In this document: positions 33,553-42,705 of the stretch, one piece after another
Layout: the number at the start of each line of letters is the position of its first letter
Numbering within the stretch: position 1 is the first letter of the stretch
Assembly: GCF_014534655.1 (NCBI RefSeq)
Contig: NZ_JACVVD010000012.1
Location: 113,315 to 177,314, forward strand
DNA length: 64,000 bases
Direction: 5' to 3'
DNA from: Paenibacillus sedimenti
GTDB lineage: Bacteria > Bacillota > Bacilli > Paenibacillales > NBRC-103111
Translations under genes and position numbers: made by a program
Notes under the pieces: model-generated
Told to the model about the DNA's origin: nothing
The model's input: only the letters and a program-made list of their open reading frames with translations
Database searches by the model: none

Positions 33553-33566
33553 AGTGTGTATACACT
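33553..33566 (+). promoter_or_regulatory. Third MarR-type palindrome
   Basis: GTGTATACAC (33556-33565), two bases shorter than the 32176 site, directly after the iron-sulfur gene. A 43-codon frame (33570-33701, MHRGIESDALLEKDGNHWWF) follows without a ribosome binding site and is not recognised. Confidence 0.5.
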
Positions 33567-33821
33567 ATTATGCATAGGGGGATTGAATCCGATGCATTAT
33601 TGGAGAAAGACGGCAATCATTGGTGGTTCGATGAGACGCATGAAAAACATTCAAAACCGAAGGCGGCGAACGATATGCCTATCTCACAAACCATCGTTTA
33701 GCGATCGATATGATAGTTTTGGCAATAAGCTTGCACAATACTTTGCTTGGGATTCGGGTATTTGCAGGAACCTTACGATCTTTGGAAATCTTGTTGCACA
33801 ATAAAGCATGCAAAGCCACTA

Positions 33822-33851
33822 TATAAATCATTTATAGAGTCATTTATAGAG
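33822..33851 (+). promoter_or_regulatory. Palindrome and tandem 12-bp repeat before the SDR gene
   Basis: TATAAATCATTTATA (33822-33836) is a perfect inverted repeat around one base; TCATTTATAGAG is repeated at 33828 and 33840. A likely operator for an unknown regulator. Confidence 0.5.
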
Positions 33852-33866
33852 AAAGGATTGATTTTT

Positions 33867-34649
33867 ATGAAAATGGATTCCAACACAATTCTTATAACGG
33901 GTGGAACGTCCGGGATTGGACTCGAGCTTGCTGCTCAGCTCCTTCAGCTTGGGAACACGGTAATTATTACCGGCCGGGATCAGTCCAAACTGATCTTAGC
34001 CAAAAAGAAACTGCCAAACGTTCACACATTTCAGTGTGATGTAAGCGATCCAAAGGCAATTTCTGATCTTTTTGAAAAAGTAATCAGTCAATTTCCAGAA
34101 TTGAATTTTCTGATCAATAACGCTGGGGTTATGCGTGCATTAAATCTTCATACCAAAGAGGTTGATTTAGAGGATATCAGCAGCGAGATTGATATTAACC
34201 TCAGCGGTTCGATCCGTATGGTGAAACAATTCTTATCGCATTTAAAGGCGAAGAAATCCGCTGCGATTATGAATGTCTCATCAGCGCTTGCATTTGTTCC
34301 TTATCCGGTATTGCCGGTATATTGTGCGACGAAAGCCGGTATTCATTCATTTACACAATCACTGCGAATGCAGCTAAAAAATTCGAATATTAAAGTATTT
34401 GAATTGGCGCCTCCAACTATTCAGACCCCTTTAATTAAAGCTCTTAATGGCTACGAGATCAAAGGCGTAAAGCCAATGGATGCCGGTAAGATGGTCAGGT
34501 ACACAATCGAGAGTTTGAAAAAGGATCGCTTTGAAATCCTGCCGGGTCAGAGCAGTTTGCTGAAGTTCATGAGTCGTGTTGCACCTCAGTTTATGTTAAA
34601 TCAGATGAGCAAAACTGTTGACAATATGCTGACTCAAACCAAAAGTTAA
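33867..34649 (+). CDS. SDR family oxidoreductase (DltE-like)
   Basis: 260 residues from ATG 33867, after GAAAGGA; 40 upstream codons in frame lack a start signal. Motifs: TGGTSGIG at residues 10-17, FLINNAGV, and catalytic YCATK in PVLPVYCATKAGIHSFTQ. It belongs to the DltE-like branch of short-chain dehydrogenases. Its substrate is unknown; the nearby operators suggest stress or compound-induced expression. Confidence 0.88.
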   Translation: MKMDSNTILITGGTSGIGLELAAQLLQLGNTVIITGRDQSKLILAKKKLPNVHTFQCDVSDPKAISDLFEKVISQFPELNFLINNAGVMRALNLHTKEVDLEDISSEIDINLSGSIRMVKQFLSHLKAKKSAAIMNVSSALAFVPYPVLPVYCATKAGIHSFTQSLRMQLKNSNIKVFELAPPTIQTPLIKALNGYEIKGVKPMDAGKMVRYTIESLKKDRFEILPGQSSLLKFMSRVAPQFMLNQMSKTVDNMLTQTKS

Positions 34650-35060
34650 CTATACGGAACTGTGGTATTTTAAACTCTTTGCGTTTAAAAAATATCCAAC
34701 ATGAAAAACAAAGGGAAAAATTGAACCGTTATGTGGGCGAAATGACAACTATGTCGATACTACGGATCCAAAGACGCAGCTTATCAATATGTAGGAGGAC
34801 AAGAACATATATGCAAATGGAACCGCGCACTGCGCGGCTTTTTATTTTTATGGATATAAGCTAATGCCTACTGCAGAAGAGGTTAAATTTCATTAAGGTA
34901 TTTAAAGGGGAATTTCGTTGTATCTCTAACGGTTTTGTAGTACCTTTTCCTTATCAGAAATGTATCTTACTTTTTATTTCAATTAAGGTGGATCGTGAAA
35001 CAAACAATATTTCCAGGGAGGTTTATATGGGGACATTTGGGTACGGGAGATGGAGCATTG
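34650..35060. other. Intergenic region with terminator
   Basis: CCGCGCACTGCGCGG (34825-34839) followed by CTTTTTATTTTT is a good terminator. The 16-codon frame across it is not a gene. The rest (34865-35040) probably carries the promoter of the two-component operon; no box pair is convincing. Confidence 0.6.
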
Positions 35061-35735
35061 ATGCCTAAAATACTGATCGTGGACGATGAAGCGGATCTTC
35101 GAAAGCTGCTGACCGATTACTTTGAAATCAACGGGTATTTCGTCATGACTGCCAAGGACAGCCGGGAGGCGCTGCAGAAGGTGGAACAACGACCCGATCT
35201 CATATTGCTGGATATCAACATGCCAGAGCAGAACGGTCTTGAATTATGCGAGAAAATCAGAGACTTCGTCTCTTGTCCGATCTTATTCTTAACTGCTCGA
35301 ATCGAAGATGCCGATAAAATAGCCGGATTTCGGGTCGGAGGAGATGACTATATCCTGAAGCCTTTTAGCATTCGCGAGCTGGGTGCCAGGGTTGAAGCGC
35401 ATTTGCGCAGGGAACAGCGAATCCAAACCAAAAACTCGGTGAGGTTTAACAATGATTTAGTCATTGACTATACGGCCCGGAATCTGTACTACCGGGATAC
35501 ACGAATTCCTCTGGCCAAAAAAGAATTCGACATTATCGAATTGCTGTCCATGCATCCCGGTATGGTGTTCGAGAAGGAACGCATATACGAAAATATTTGG
35601 GGCCTGGACAATGAAGGAGACAGCAGTGTGATCGCAGAGCATATCAGGCGAATTCGCTCCAAATTCAAGGAATGCGGCTGCAATGACCGAATCGAGACTG
35701 TTTGGGGAGTAGGATACAAATGGCCAAGCTCATGA
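35061..35735 (+). CDS. OmpR/PhoB family response regulator
   Basis: 224 residues from ATG 35061, which has GGAGATGGAG just upstream; the GTG 22 codons earlier is not supported. Receiver domain with acidic pair D8-D9, phosphoacceptor Asp51 in LILLDINMP, Thr in FLTA and Lys in YILKPF; winged-helix DNA-binding domain at residues 130-222 ending VWGVGYKW. It overlaps the kinase gene by 16 bases. The cognate target is probably the serine hydrolase operon downstream and other unlinked genes. Confidence 0.95.
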   Translation: MPKILIVDDEADLRKLLTDYFEINGYFVMTAKDSREALQKVEQRPDLILLDINMPEQNGLELCEKIRDFVSCPILFLTARIEDADKIAGFRVGGDDYILKPFSIRELGARVEAHLRREQRIQTKNSVRFNNDLVIDYTARNLYYRDTRIPLAKKEFDIIELLSMHPGMVFEKERIYENIWGLDNEGDSSVIAEHIRRIRSKFKECGCNDRIETVWGVGYKWPSS

Positions 35736-36817
35736 ATTGGCAACTGCTAAAGCGGCTCACCTTGCTGCAATCTTTTATTCTGTTATGCGTTCTCACACTC
35801 ATTGCCGTACTTGTCGTCATCACCATGGAGTTTGCCTGGGCGGAGAGCCTGCGGAAGCGTATCGGAGAAACGGATTGGGTACTTCCCTCCCTCGTCGCGG
35901 CGGTGCTGCTAACCGTGACTGCCGGAATTGTCACCATGGCCGTTCTATTTTACAGATGGAAACTAAAACGTCCGCTGGAGATATTAAAGCAAGCATCCGA
36001 GAACATTTCGGCCAATGATCTAGGCTTCCGCATCTCCTATGATAGCCGGGACGAGATGGGCGAGCTGATCACCATATTTGAAAATATGCGCGCGCAATTG
36101 GAAAAAAACATAAAGACGCTCTGGCGTTCGGTTGAGGAGCGCAAACAGCTTAATGCGATTTTTGCCCATGACCTGAGGACGCCGCTGTCGGTGTTGAAAG
36201 GATACGCCGAGTTTCTCGCTACTTATTTGCCCGAGAAGAAATTGTCAGACGAAAAGGTGCTGGACCTGATTCATACCATGAACCTTCACATTCTGCGTCT
36301 GGAGAGCTATGCGGAGGCTATGGCCTCGATTCAGAAGCTGGAGGACGTCCCGGTGCATCGCAGGCCGATGGATACGACACCGTTGACGGCTTTGCTGAAC
36401 GATAGCGCCGAACAACTCACAAGGCAGGTCGGTAAACGCTTCGTCTCTTCCATGGAAGACGCTAATATTACAATAAACGTGGATACCTATGTCGTCATGC
36501 AGGTTTTCGAGAACTTGGTAGCCAATGGGGCGCGCTACGCAGCCAGTCAGGTGAACGTTCGCTATGTCATCCAGGATGGCTCAATAAATATTACCGTCAC
36601 GGATGACGGGCCCGGTTTCTCAGACGAAGCCCTGCACAAGGCTGATCTCCCTTTTTACCGCGGGGAGATGTGGGATGCGAACGAACATCGCGGGCTTGGC
36701 CTTTATGTTTGCAAGGTGCTGTGCGAAAAACATGAAGGGAGCCTGCAGGTCGAAAACCATCCTTATGGGGGCGGAAGCGTGACGGCAAGTTTTGGGATCG
36801 GGTTGATAAATAGTTGA
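35720..36817 (+). CDS. Sensor histidine kinase
   Basis: 365 residues from ATG 35720; ATG 35732 is an alternative. Two membrane segments (about residues 12-34 and 50-75) enclose only a short outer loop, so it likely senses within the membrane or through a partner. HAMP, then H-box FAHDLRTPLSVLKG (His near residue 150), N-box MQVFENLVANGARYA, G1 VTDDGPGF and G2 RGLGLYVCK. Overlap with the regulator gene implies coupled synthesis. Confidence 0.93.
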   Translation: MAKLMNWQLLKRLTLLQSFILLCVLTLIAVLVVITMEFAWAESLRKRIGETDWVLPSLVAAVLLTVTAGIVTMAVLFYRWKLKRPLEILKQASENISANDLGFRISYDSRDEMGELITIFENMRAQLEKNIKTLWRSVEERKQLNAIFAHDLRTPLSVLKGYAEFLATYLPEKKLSDEKVLDLIHTMNLHILRLESYAEAMASIQKLEDVPVHRRPMDTTPLTALLNDSAEQLTRQVGKRFVSSMEDANITINVDTYVVMQVFENLVANGARYAASQVNVRYVIQDGSINITVTDDGPGFSDEALHKADLPFYRGEMWDANEHRGLGLYVCKVLCEKHEGSLQVENHPYGGGSVTASFGIGLINS

Positions 36818-36864
36818 AAATTATCTGATAGCATTTCCTTATCTTGAAAAGAAGGAGTGCTATG

Positions 36865-38342
36865 ATGACGAAACTGCAAAAAAGAATGTATTACGCAATC
36901 AGCTGCTTGCTGATGTTATGTTTCGTGTGTGCTACGCCCGTATCCGCATGGAAGTCCGAGATCGTACTGAAGTCTGGCGGGACATCGACGAATACATGAA
37001 TCGGAGCATGAAGGCCAATCACATCGAGGGTGCGTCTCTGGCAATTGCCAATAACGAAGAGATCTTCTACGCAAAAGGCTACGGTACATTCGCAGATGGC
37101 CAAAGCGTAACGGGCGACACGCCTTTTCCCATTGCTTCGTTAAGCAAGTCTTTTACCGCTTTGGCCGTGCTGCAGCTGGCGGATAAAGGCCGGATTGACC
37201 TCGATGCGGCTTACGCTTCCTATTTTTCCGAACTTTCGCCACGGGACCCCCGCGTTCGTGACATTACGGTCCGCCATTTATTGAATCAGACCAGCGGTCT
37301 GAATGACAAAATAAATCCCGATATGACGAGGACTCCGCAATTCCAATCACTGCATGAGGCGAAACGGTTATTAAACGAGGTTCAGCTTGCCCATGATCCC
37401 GGAACAACCTATAGCTACCATAATCCCAATTACGTGCTGTTGGCGAACCTCGTGGAAAGCGTCAGTGGTGAGCGCTTTTCGGATTACCTGAATCATCATG
37501 TTTTTAAACCGCTCGGAATGTACAATACCTTCAGTGTTAGCACGACGCAGCAAATCGATGGGAATGAGGCTATTCCGTCGGGACATTACTTGATTCTGGG
37601 GCGTTCCGTAAGCCGCTCTGAGCCGCTGTGGTTCGTTGACGGTGAAGCCGGCATTGTTTCAACCGCGGAAGACATGTCCCGGTGGATGCTTGCCCAGTAC
37701 CGCGGCCACCTCCTTTCCCCGGCGCTGATGAAACAATATCATTCAGCCGGAGCCATCAGTCCGTACGGCATTGGCTGGCTTGCGGACCAAGACGAAACCG
37801 GCCGAACGATCTCCCACAGCGGCATTTTCTGGACGTACAAGTCGGAAGAAATGGTTTATTTGGACGAGCAGATGGGGATCGCGGTGATGTTTAATTCCGG
37901 TTTGAACGCTTTTGTGAATTACTCTGCGTTTATCGATGGAATCACGGATATTATGAGGGGAGAGAAGCCCGAAACCTCTTTTCTGAACGGCCGAAACATG
38001 GAAATGATCATGATTGCGCTGATCCTAGCGACGCTTGTATGGGGCTTGTATGCATATATTCGTATCCGTCGGAGGAAGAAACGCTTAACGACCGGTAAGT
38101 TGATTCTTATAACGGTCGGAAGGCTGATCCCTATCCTAATTCTCTTGTCCCTCTCACCATTGGTGACATTTATCGGCGGAGGGCGTGTGCTGCCTTGGTT
38201 CGGCATCTGGACCACCCTGTCGTCTTCAATCATATGGCTTGTTGTATGGTCGCTTGTCAATTTCGTGCACTTGGCTTGCTATTATAACGTCTATGTTCAG
38301 GATACAAAGAACGGCCGTTTGGAGTCATTCGCAGGATTTTAA
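36865..38342 (+). pseudogene. Membrane-anchored serine hydrolase, signal peptide out of frame
   Basis: ATG 36865 (AAGGAG 7 nt upstream) starts a clear signal peptide, YYAISCLLMLCFVCATPVSA, but this frame ends at 36998-37000. The catalytic part is one base out of frame from about 36948 to 38342. A one-base deletion near 36946-36948 joins them. The hydrolase has SxxK in ASLSKSFTALAVLQLADKG, YxN in YSYHNPNYVLLANL, and three membrane segments at the C-terminus (about 370-470). Such proteins act on peptidoglycan or peptides outside the cell. As written, a cytoplasmic form could arise from ATG 36918 or 36948. It follows the kinase gene by 47 bp. Confidence 0.75.
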
Positions 38343-38683
38343 AAAGAAAGCACGGTGAACCGAGTTCCTGCCCGAAAAGGGCATAGACCCGTAGAGCCAT
38401 GGGATGGTAAACTTCCAGGGTATTCGTGGAATATGCGTGCAATAGTGTAAGATTTAGAAACGGCAAGCTTAGCATAACCTGCAAAAAAAAAGAAAAACCA
38501 AGTCATTTGATACGGGTTCTTGTACATCTCAGCTGTTTTCCGTTATCATTTTGAAAAAAAGGCTTCATTTATTTAATTTCTTAGAAAAAATGTTTCTGGA
38601 ATGTAGAAATCGTTATCCTTAAATCGACTTTATCATGTGAGAGAAAATCACAAACCCAAAAAACAGTAAAGGAGCCAACAAAC
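38343..38683. other. Intergenic region with partial second motif
   Basis: AGCACGGTGAACCGAGTTCC (38349 on) matches the first half of the GGTGAACCGTATCACAAG motif. No E-type element or gene is seen. The promoter for the DGPF/sigma pair should lie at the right end, but I cannot place its boxes. Confidence 0.5.
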
Positions 38684-39031
38684 ATGCATTTCACCCTTAT
38701 GTTTTACGAGAGCCCTGAGGACTTCGCCGCACGAAAGGATCCGGCCAAGCAACAGGAATACCTTGCAGGCTGGTCCCATTATGTACATGCACTTCTCGAA
38801 TCCGGAGTAGTTGTCAGCGGTTTTGGCCTCCACGCTCCTGAAACGGCTGCGACCGTACTACGTCGTAATGGCGAGATGGTTGTGGAAGATGGTCCGTTTT
38901 CCGAGACAAAGGAACAAATCGGCGGTTTATTCGTTATCGATGTACCCAACCTTGAAACAGCTCTTGAGTGGGCTGCGCGAGGCCCTGTTAATGCGGTTGA
39001 AGTCCGGGAAAATCTTCCTCCTATGAAATGA
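38684..39031 (+). CDS. DGPF/YCII-domain protein partnered with an ECF sigma factor
   Basis: 115 residues. The DGPFSETKEQIGGLFVIDVP block gives the DGPF name; the fold is a YCII-like ferredoxin barrel. AAAGGAG precedes the ATG. Genes of this type stand next to ECF42 sigma factors, as here, and are thought to be their conserved targets. Biochemical role unknown. Confidence 0.88.
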   Translation: MHFTLMFYESPEDFAARKDPAKQQEYLAGWSHYVHALLESGVVVSGFGLHAPETAATVLRRNGEMVVEDGPFSETKEQIGGLFVIDVPNLETALEWAARGPVNAVEVRENLPPMK

Positions 39032-39035
39032 TCAT

Positions 39036-40262
39036 ATGATGAACGCCCGCAACATTATCGAGGAGACGGCGCGTGATGCTTACGGAAGGTTAATTTCATA
39101 TCTGACCCTAAACTGGCGAGATATTGAAGCTGTAGAGGATGCGTTGGCGGACGCGTTTGTTGCCGCATTAGAATCGTGGCCGAGGGCCGGCATTCCAGAT
39201 AAACCGGAATCCTGGCTGCTTGCGGTAGCCAAACGGAAGCTTATCGACCGCGCCCGCCGTGAACGTGTTTCCGAACGAGCAATGCCAGCGTTGATCGCCC
39301 TGTCAGAAGAGTCCCAACAAATGTCGTCTACTGACACTGCATTTCCCGATGAACGATTAAACATGCTATTTCTTTGTACACATCCAGCAATCGATCAGTC
39401 GATACGAACACCGCTTATGCTTCAGACCGTGCTCGGAATGGATGCCTCTCGCATTGCGTCCGCATTCGTTGTAAAACCCTCTACGATGGGGCAACGACTT
39501 ACTCGTGCTAAAGCAAAAATCCGCACCGAACGCCTTACGTTCGCAATGCCCGATGCCGAGGAATTGCCCCATCGCTTAGATGCCGTTCTTGAAGCCATTT
39601 ATGCAGTATACGGTAGCGGATGGGATGATTTGACAGGTGTAGATCCTCGAAGGAAGGGATTGGTCCACGAGGCCATTTATCTGGGCAAGCTTCTTGCGAA
39701 CTATTTGCCTGACGAACCTGAAGTTCAAGGGCTTCTAGCTCTAATGCTGCATTGCGAGGCCCGGCGAGAAGCCCGGATTGATGCATCGGGAAGCTATATT
39801 CCCCTGTCCGAACAGGATACTACACGTTGGTCAACTCTAATGATCATGGAAGCGGAACGTTGTCTTCGAATAGCATCGCAATCTAAACGGATCGGGCGAT
39901 TCCAGCTGTTGGCTGCCATACAATCGGTGCATGCCCAGCGAGCGCGCACAGGGGTCATCGAATGGAAAGAAATCGCCTTGCTATATGAGGGGCTGGCCCA
40001 ACTTAGTCCTACTATTGGAGTACTGGTCGGACGAGCAGCGGCGGTTGCAGAGGGATATGGAATGGAACGGGGTTTTGCGCTGCTTGAATCTATGCCTCGC
40101 GATAAAATCGTGAGTTATCAGCCTTATTGGGCTCTTACAGCCCATTTGCACATGCAATTGGGGAGACATGAGGAAGCCCGTTTGGCTTATAGTCGTGCCA
40201 TTGGACTCTGTGAAGATCCGTCCATTCGGCAATTTTTATATCAACAAGCTAATCAAATTTGA
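39036..40262 (+). CDS. ECF42-type RNA polymerase sigma factor with C-terminal TPR-like extension
   Basis: 408 residues, more than twice the size of a simple ECF sigma factor. Sigma2 (about 10-80, IEAVEDALADAFVAALESWP) and sigma4 (about 110-165, IASAFVVKPSTMGQRLTRAK) are followed by about 230 helical residues, the C-terminal domain typical of group ECF42. No anti-sigma gene is present; in this group the extension itself is thought to control activity. Four bases separate it from the DGPF gene. Confidence 0.88.
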   Translation: MMNARNIIEETARDAYGRLISYLTLNWRDIEAVEDALADAFVAALESWPRAGIPDKPESWLLAVAKRKLIDRARRERVSERAMPALIALSEESQQMSSTDTAFPDERLNMLFLCTHPAIDQSIRTPLMLQTVLGMDASRIASAFVVKPSTMGQRLTRAKAKIRTERLTFAMPDAEELPHRLDAVLEAIYAVYGSGWDDLTGVDPRRKGLVHEAIYLGKLLANYLPDEPEVQGLLALMLHCEARREARIDASGSYIPLSEQDTTRWSTLMIMEAERCLRIASQSKRIGRFQLLAAIQSVHAQRARTGVIEWKEIALLYEGLAQLSPTIGVLVGRAAAVAEGYGMERGFALLESMPRDKIVSYQPYWALTAHLHMQLGRHEEARLAYSRAIGLCEDPSIRQFLYQQANQI

Positions 40263-40630
40263 ATTCAAAAAAGCGGCAGTCTAGGATTTCCCAGGCTGTC
40301 GCCTCAAATCTCGCGCATCTATTAGAGTTTCCATATTCAAAAGATAAAAATGACGCTTACTGCGGGAGCTTACCACTTTATGTAGATGATGTTAATAAAT
40401 TTGAAGTCATCGCGGGCGCAAGTTTTTCAATAATGTCTTCGCTTGACAGCTTCTTGGGTACTGAAAATGACCCGAGTGATAAATCATCAGAGTACGAACG
40501 TAATAAGCACGAGTATAATCGTAAAAAGTATGGGTTCATTACTGATGTTGTTGTTTACTCTGAAGATGGAAAAGCAAAAACTGATAAACTTACTTATAAA
40601 GGATATAGATTAGTAGAAGATAAAAGATAA
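40259..40630 (+). pseudogene. Hypothetical gene fragment without its own start
   Basis: The frame (TTG 40259, no ribosome binding site, overlapping the sigma gene stop) is plausible only from about residue 25 (FPYSKDKNDAYCGSLPLYVD) to the end. I do not recognise the family. It looks like the 3-prime part of a gene whose beginning was lost. Confidence 0.4.
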
Positions 40631-40664
40631 ATTGATCAAAGTAAAACCTACCATTATAGATAGC

Positions 40665-40756
40665 GCGGGGAACCGTATCACAAGTCATTACGCTAACTGG
40701 GAACGTTAGTTCAACGAAACAAGGAGTAGTATGCCGCGGCAGCTGCTCCTTGTTTT
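40665..40756 (+). repeat. Second motif followed by a complete E-type element
   Basis: GGGGAACCGTATCACAAGTC, then ACGCTAACTGGGAACGTTAG and TTCAACG, then terminator ACAAGGAGTAG/CTGCTCCTTG with TTTTT. The right end is not clear. Same order as at 29547-29670. Confidence 0.75.
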
Positions 40757-40804
40757 TGCAACAAAATTCCAGAATTTTACGTATAATTCTTGGGAGGTGC
40801 TTAA

Positions 40805-41317
40805 ATGAAGAAATTATTAATAATAATTCACGCCTTGCTGAGCTTAGTTGCATGTGGTCAGCCTTCACCAGCTGAAGAACAAACTGCAAATCTCTCACGA
40901 CCCAAGGATTCAGAAGTAGTTACACCAACCGTTTCTAATTCTGGAAAAGAACCTTTTACAGCAAGTATATCTGTCCCTAATGAAATAAAATCCAATGAAG
41001 AGTTCATCGTTGAGGCTACTCTAAAGAACTTATCTGATAATAATTTTACGATTGTACATGCGGCAGGTCTTTTTTATTTTTCTATAAAAGATAGTAATGG
41101 CAAGGGGGTTAATACATTTGTAATGCATAATGTAGGGAAATATCGCACTTTTCAAGGAAAAGGGACGATTACTGAGCGTTATACATACAAACTTGAAAAG
41201 CCAGGTTTATATGAAGTATCGGCAACTGCAAAATTTATGACTGGTGAAGGGGAAAATGAAAAACACTTAGCGCTTGAAACAAACAGGGCAAGTTTGGAGG
41301 TAATACCGTTGAACTAA
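40805..41317 (+). CDS. Putative lipoprotein with immunoglobulin-like fold
   Basis: 170 residues. Signal peptide with lipobox LVAC (Cys near residue 18), a Ser/Thr-rich linker, then a beta-rich domain of about 115 residues (EPFTASISVPNEIKSNEEFI) of the intracellular-proteinase-inhibitor/BsuPI or Ig-like type. TTGGGAGG precedes the ATG. Anchored outside the membrane; function unknown. Its last codons and stop (TTG AAC TAA) are the start of an E-type element. Confidence 0.75.
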   Translation: MKKLLIIIHALLSLVACGQPSPAEEQTANLSRPKDSEVVTPTVSNSGKEPFTASISVPNEIKSNEEFIVEATLKNLSDNNFTIVHAAGLFYFSIKDSNGKGVNTFVMHNVGKYRTFQGKGTITERYTYKLEKPGLYEVSATAKFMTGEGENEKHLALETNRASLEVIPLN

Positions 41318-41337
41318 CGCAGGACGATAGTTGAGCG
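41307..41337 (+). repeat. E-type left hairpin supplying a stop codon
   Basis: CGTTGAACTAACGCAGGACG and ATAGTTGAGCG. The TAA inside it ends the lipoprotein gene. Confidence 0.7.
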
Positions 41338-41389
41338 ACAAAATGCATCAAAACCCTTCAGTAATCGTTAATATTAAGGGGTGAAAACA

Positions 41390-41719
41390 ATGAAGATGAT
41401 ATCTATATTTTTTTTGATTTCTATGAGTCTATTTGTTATTTATCAATTTCAAAGACCCATTCTTACAGAAAATAATGCTATTATTAAAGCAAAAGAATAT
41501 ATGCAAGTAATAAACAAAAAAATGAACGCAGATATTGACTCGCAGAAATTAGCTGAATATTGTGTGCTTACGAATGATACGGTTTGGAACAAAATTATAG
41601 GAAATAGGCAATGGTCTGTTATGGTTGATGGTTATGGAGTAGATATCCAGGCTAATACAGGAGAATTTGTCCAGATGATAGGACCCTTAGATGGAGTCAT
41701 TACGGAACTCCCCCAATAA
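41390..41719 (+). CDS. Small membrane-anchored protein, PepSY-like
   Basis: 109 residues from ATG 41390, after AAGGGGTG. An N-terminal segment (MISIFFLISMSLFVIYQF) anchors a short outer domain with a pattern (AIIKAKEYMQ ... WSVMVDGYGVDIQANTGEFV) reminiscent of PepSY repeats. Function unknown. Confidence 0.65.
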   Translation: MKMISIFFLISMSLFVIYQFQRPILTENNAIIKAKEYMQVINKKMNADIDSQKLAEYCVLTNDTVWNKIIGNRQWSVMVDGYGVDIQANTGEFVQMIGPLDGVITELPQ

Positions 41720-41777
41720 TGGTCTCATCATTTTACATTTGGGGGAAATTATGAAACACACTGTGATAAAGATAACT

Positions 41778-41822
41778 AAAAGACCGTTTAAAGCCATTTC
41801 ACAGGCATAAACGGTCTTTTTG
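41778..41822. terminator. Bidirectional terminator
   Basis: AAAAGACCGTTTA and TAAACGGTCTTTTT pair perfectly around a 17-nt loop; it can serve both converging genes. Confidence 0.85.
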
Positions 41823-41884
41823 CACCAACATTTTTAGGTTGTCATACTTTTTCAGTGACCTCCCAGAACGATCGGCTGCCTTTT

Positions 41885-42565
41885 CTACGTTAACGGAGAA
41901 TTGCTAGCATTAGGCTCAAACCCATTCCAGACGACCGTCCGCTCTACTGGGAAGCGAGAGGTAGCTGTGGCGGGTTTAGCTGCCTTGCCAATGGCGACGA
42001 GCAGAACCGGAATATAACGCTGTGGGACTTTAAACGCTTTGACGAAGGCGTCGGCGTCGAAACCGACCATCGGGCCAGAATCTAGACCTTTCGCTTTTGC
42101 GGCGAGCATAAGTTGCATGGCGGCCAGCGATGCGTTGCGAATCGCTTCGTCGCGCCGATAGGAGGATGTTTCGCTTACTGCATAAGCCTCTTCGATTTGA
42201 GTGAACAAGATTTGATGGGAAGTATATCCTGCATAAGCATCCTCAAGTCCGGCCCGGATGACGGGACCGTACACGATCTCGGCATTCCGATTGGCTTCCA
42301 AATCCCCGAGTATGGCGACGGTAACAGAAGCGTCAACGACTTGTTTTTGGCCATTCGCGATAGGAAGCAGCTTTTCCTTGGCTGCCGCATCGGTAAAGGA
42401 GACGAATTTCCAATGCTGAAGATTCCATGACGACGGTGCACTGCCCGCAATTTCCAATAGCTCCTTGATTTCTTGTTCGCTGAGTTTGTACGTTGCATCG
42501 AAATATCTGACGGAATGACGCTCACGGAATAGGGGGGAAAAATCGGTTTGCACAGTGGCTTTCAT
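41885..42565 (-). CDS. Nitroreductase family protein
   Basis: 226 residues from the ATG at 42565, which has GAGGAG 9 nt upstream; the longer frame is unsupported. FMN-binding motifs RHSVRYFD near residue 15 and PSSWNLQHWKF near residue 42, and the C-terminal GIGKAAKPA. Reduces nitro or quinone compounds with NAD(P)H. Divergent from a MocR regulator gene that may control it. Confidence 0.88.
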   Translation of the reverse strand: MKATVQTDFSPLFRERHSVRYFDATYKLSEQEIKELLEIAGSAPSSWNLQHWKFVSFTDAAAKEKLLPIANGQKQVVDASVTVAILGDLEANRNAEIVYGPVIRAGLEDAYAGYTSHQILFTQIEEAYAVSETSSYRRDEAIRNASLAAMQLMLAAKAKGLDSGPMVGFDADAFVKAFKVPQRYIPVLLVAIGKAAKPATATSRFPVERTVVWNGFEPNASNSPLT

Positions 42566-42639
42566 TACTACCAACTCCTCGTATAATTGTTCGTTACTTG
42601 AGATCATAGACCGATCAGTGGCTTGGTACAACCGCAAAT

Positions 42640-42681
42640 ATTCAAAAGTGTATTAATACAGTTGACTGAGTGTCATATAAT
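42640..42681 (+). promoter_or_regulatory. Divergent promoter region with palindrome
   Basis: TATAAT at 42676-42681; GTATTAATAC (42650-42659) is a perfect palindrome near the -35 position. Probable MocR binding or promoter region. Confidence 0.45.
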
Positions 42682-42705
42682 GGTATCAGAAGGTGAGGGA
42701 GTGGA

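Noticed and set aside
33747..33866. N-terminal extension of the DltE-like protein
   Set aside because: No start signal; the good site and the conserved TGGTSGIG spacing point to ATG 33867.
34798..34864. 16-codon peptide gene with AGGAGG
   Set aside because: Its coding part is the terminator hairpin itself.
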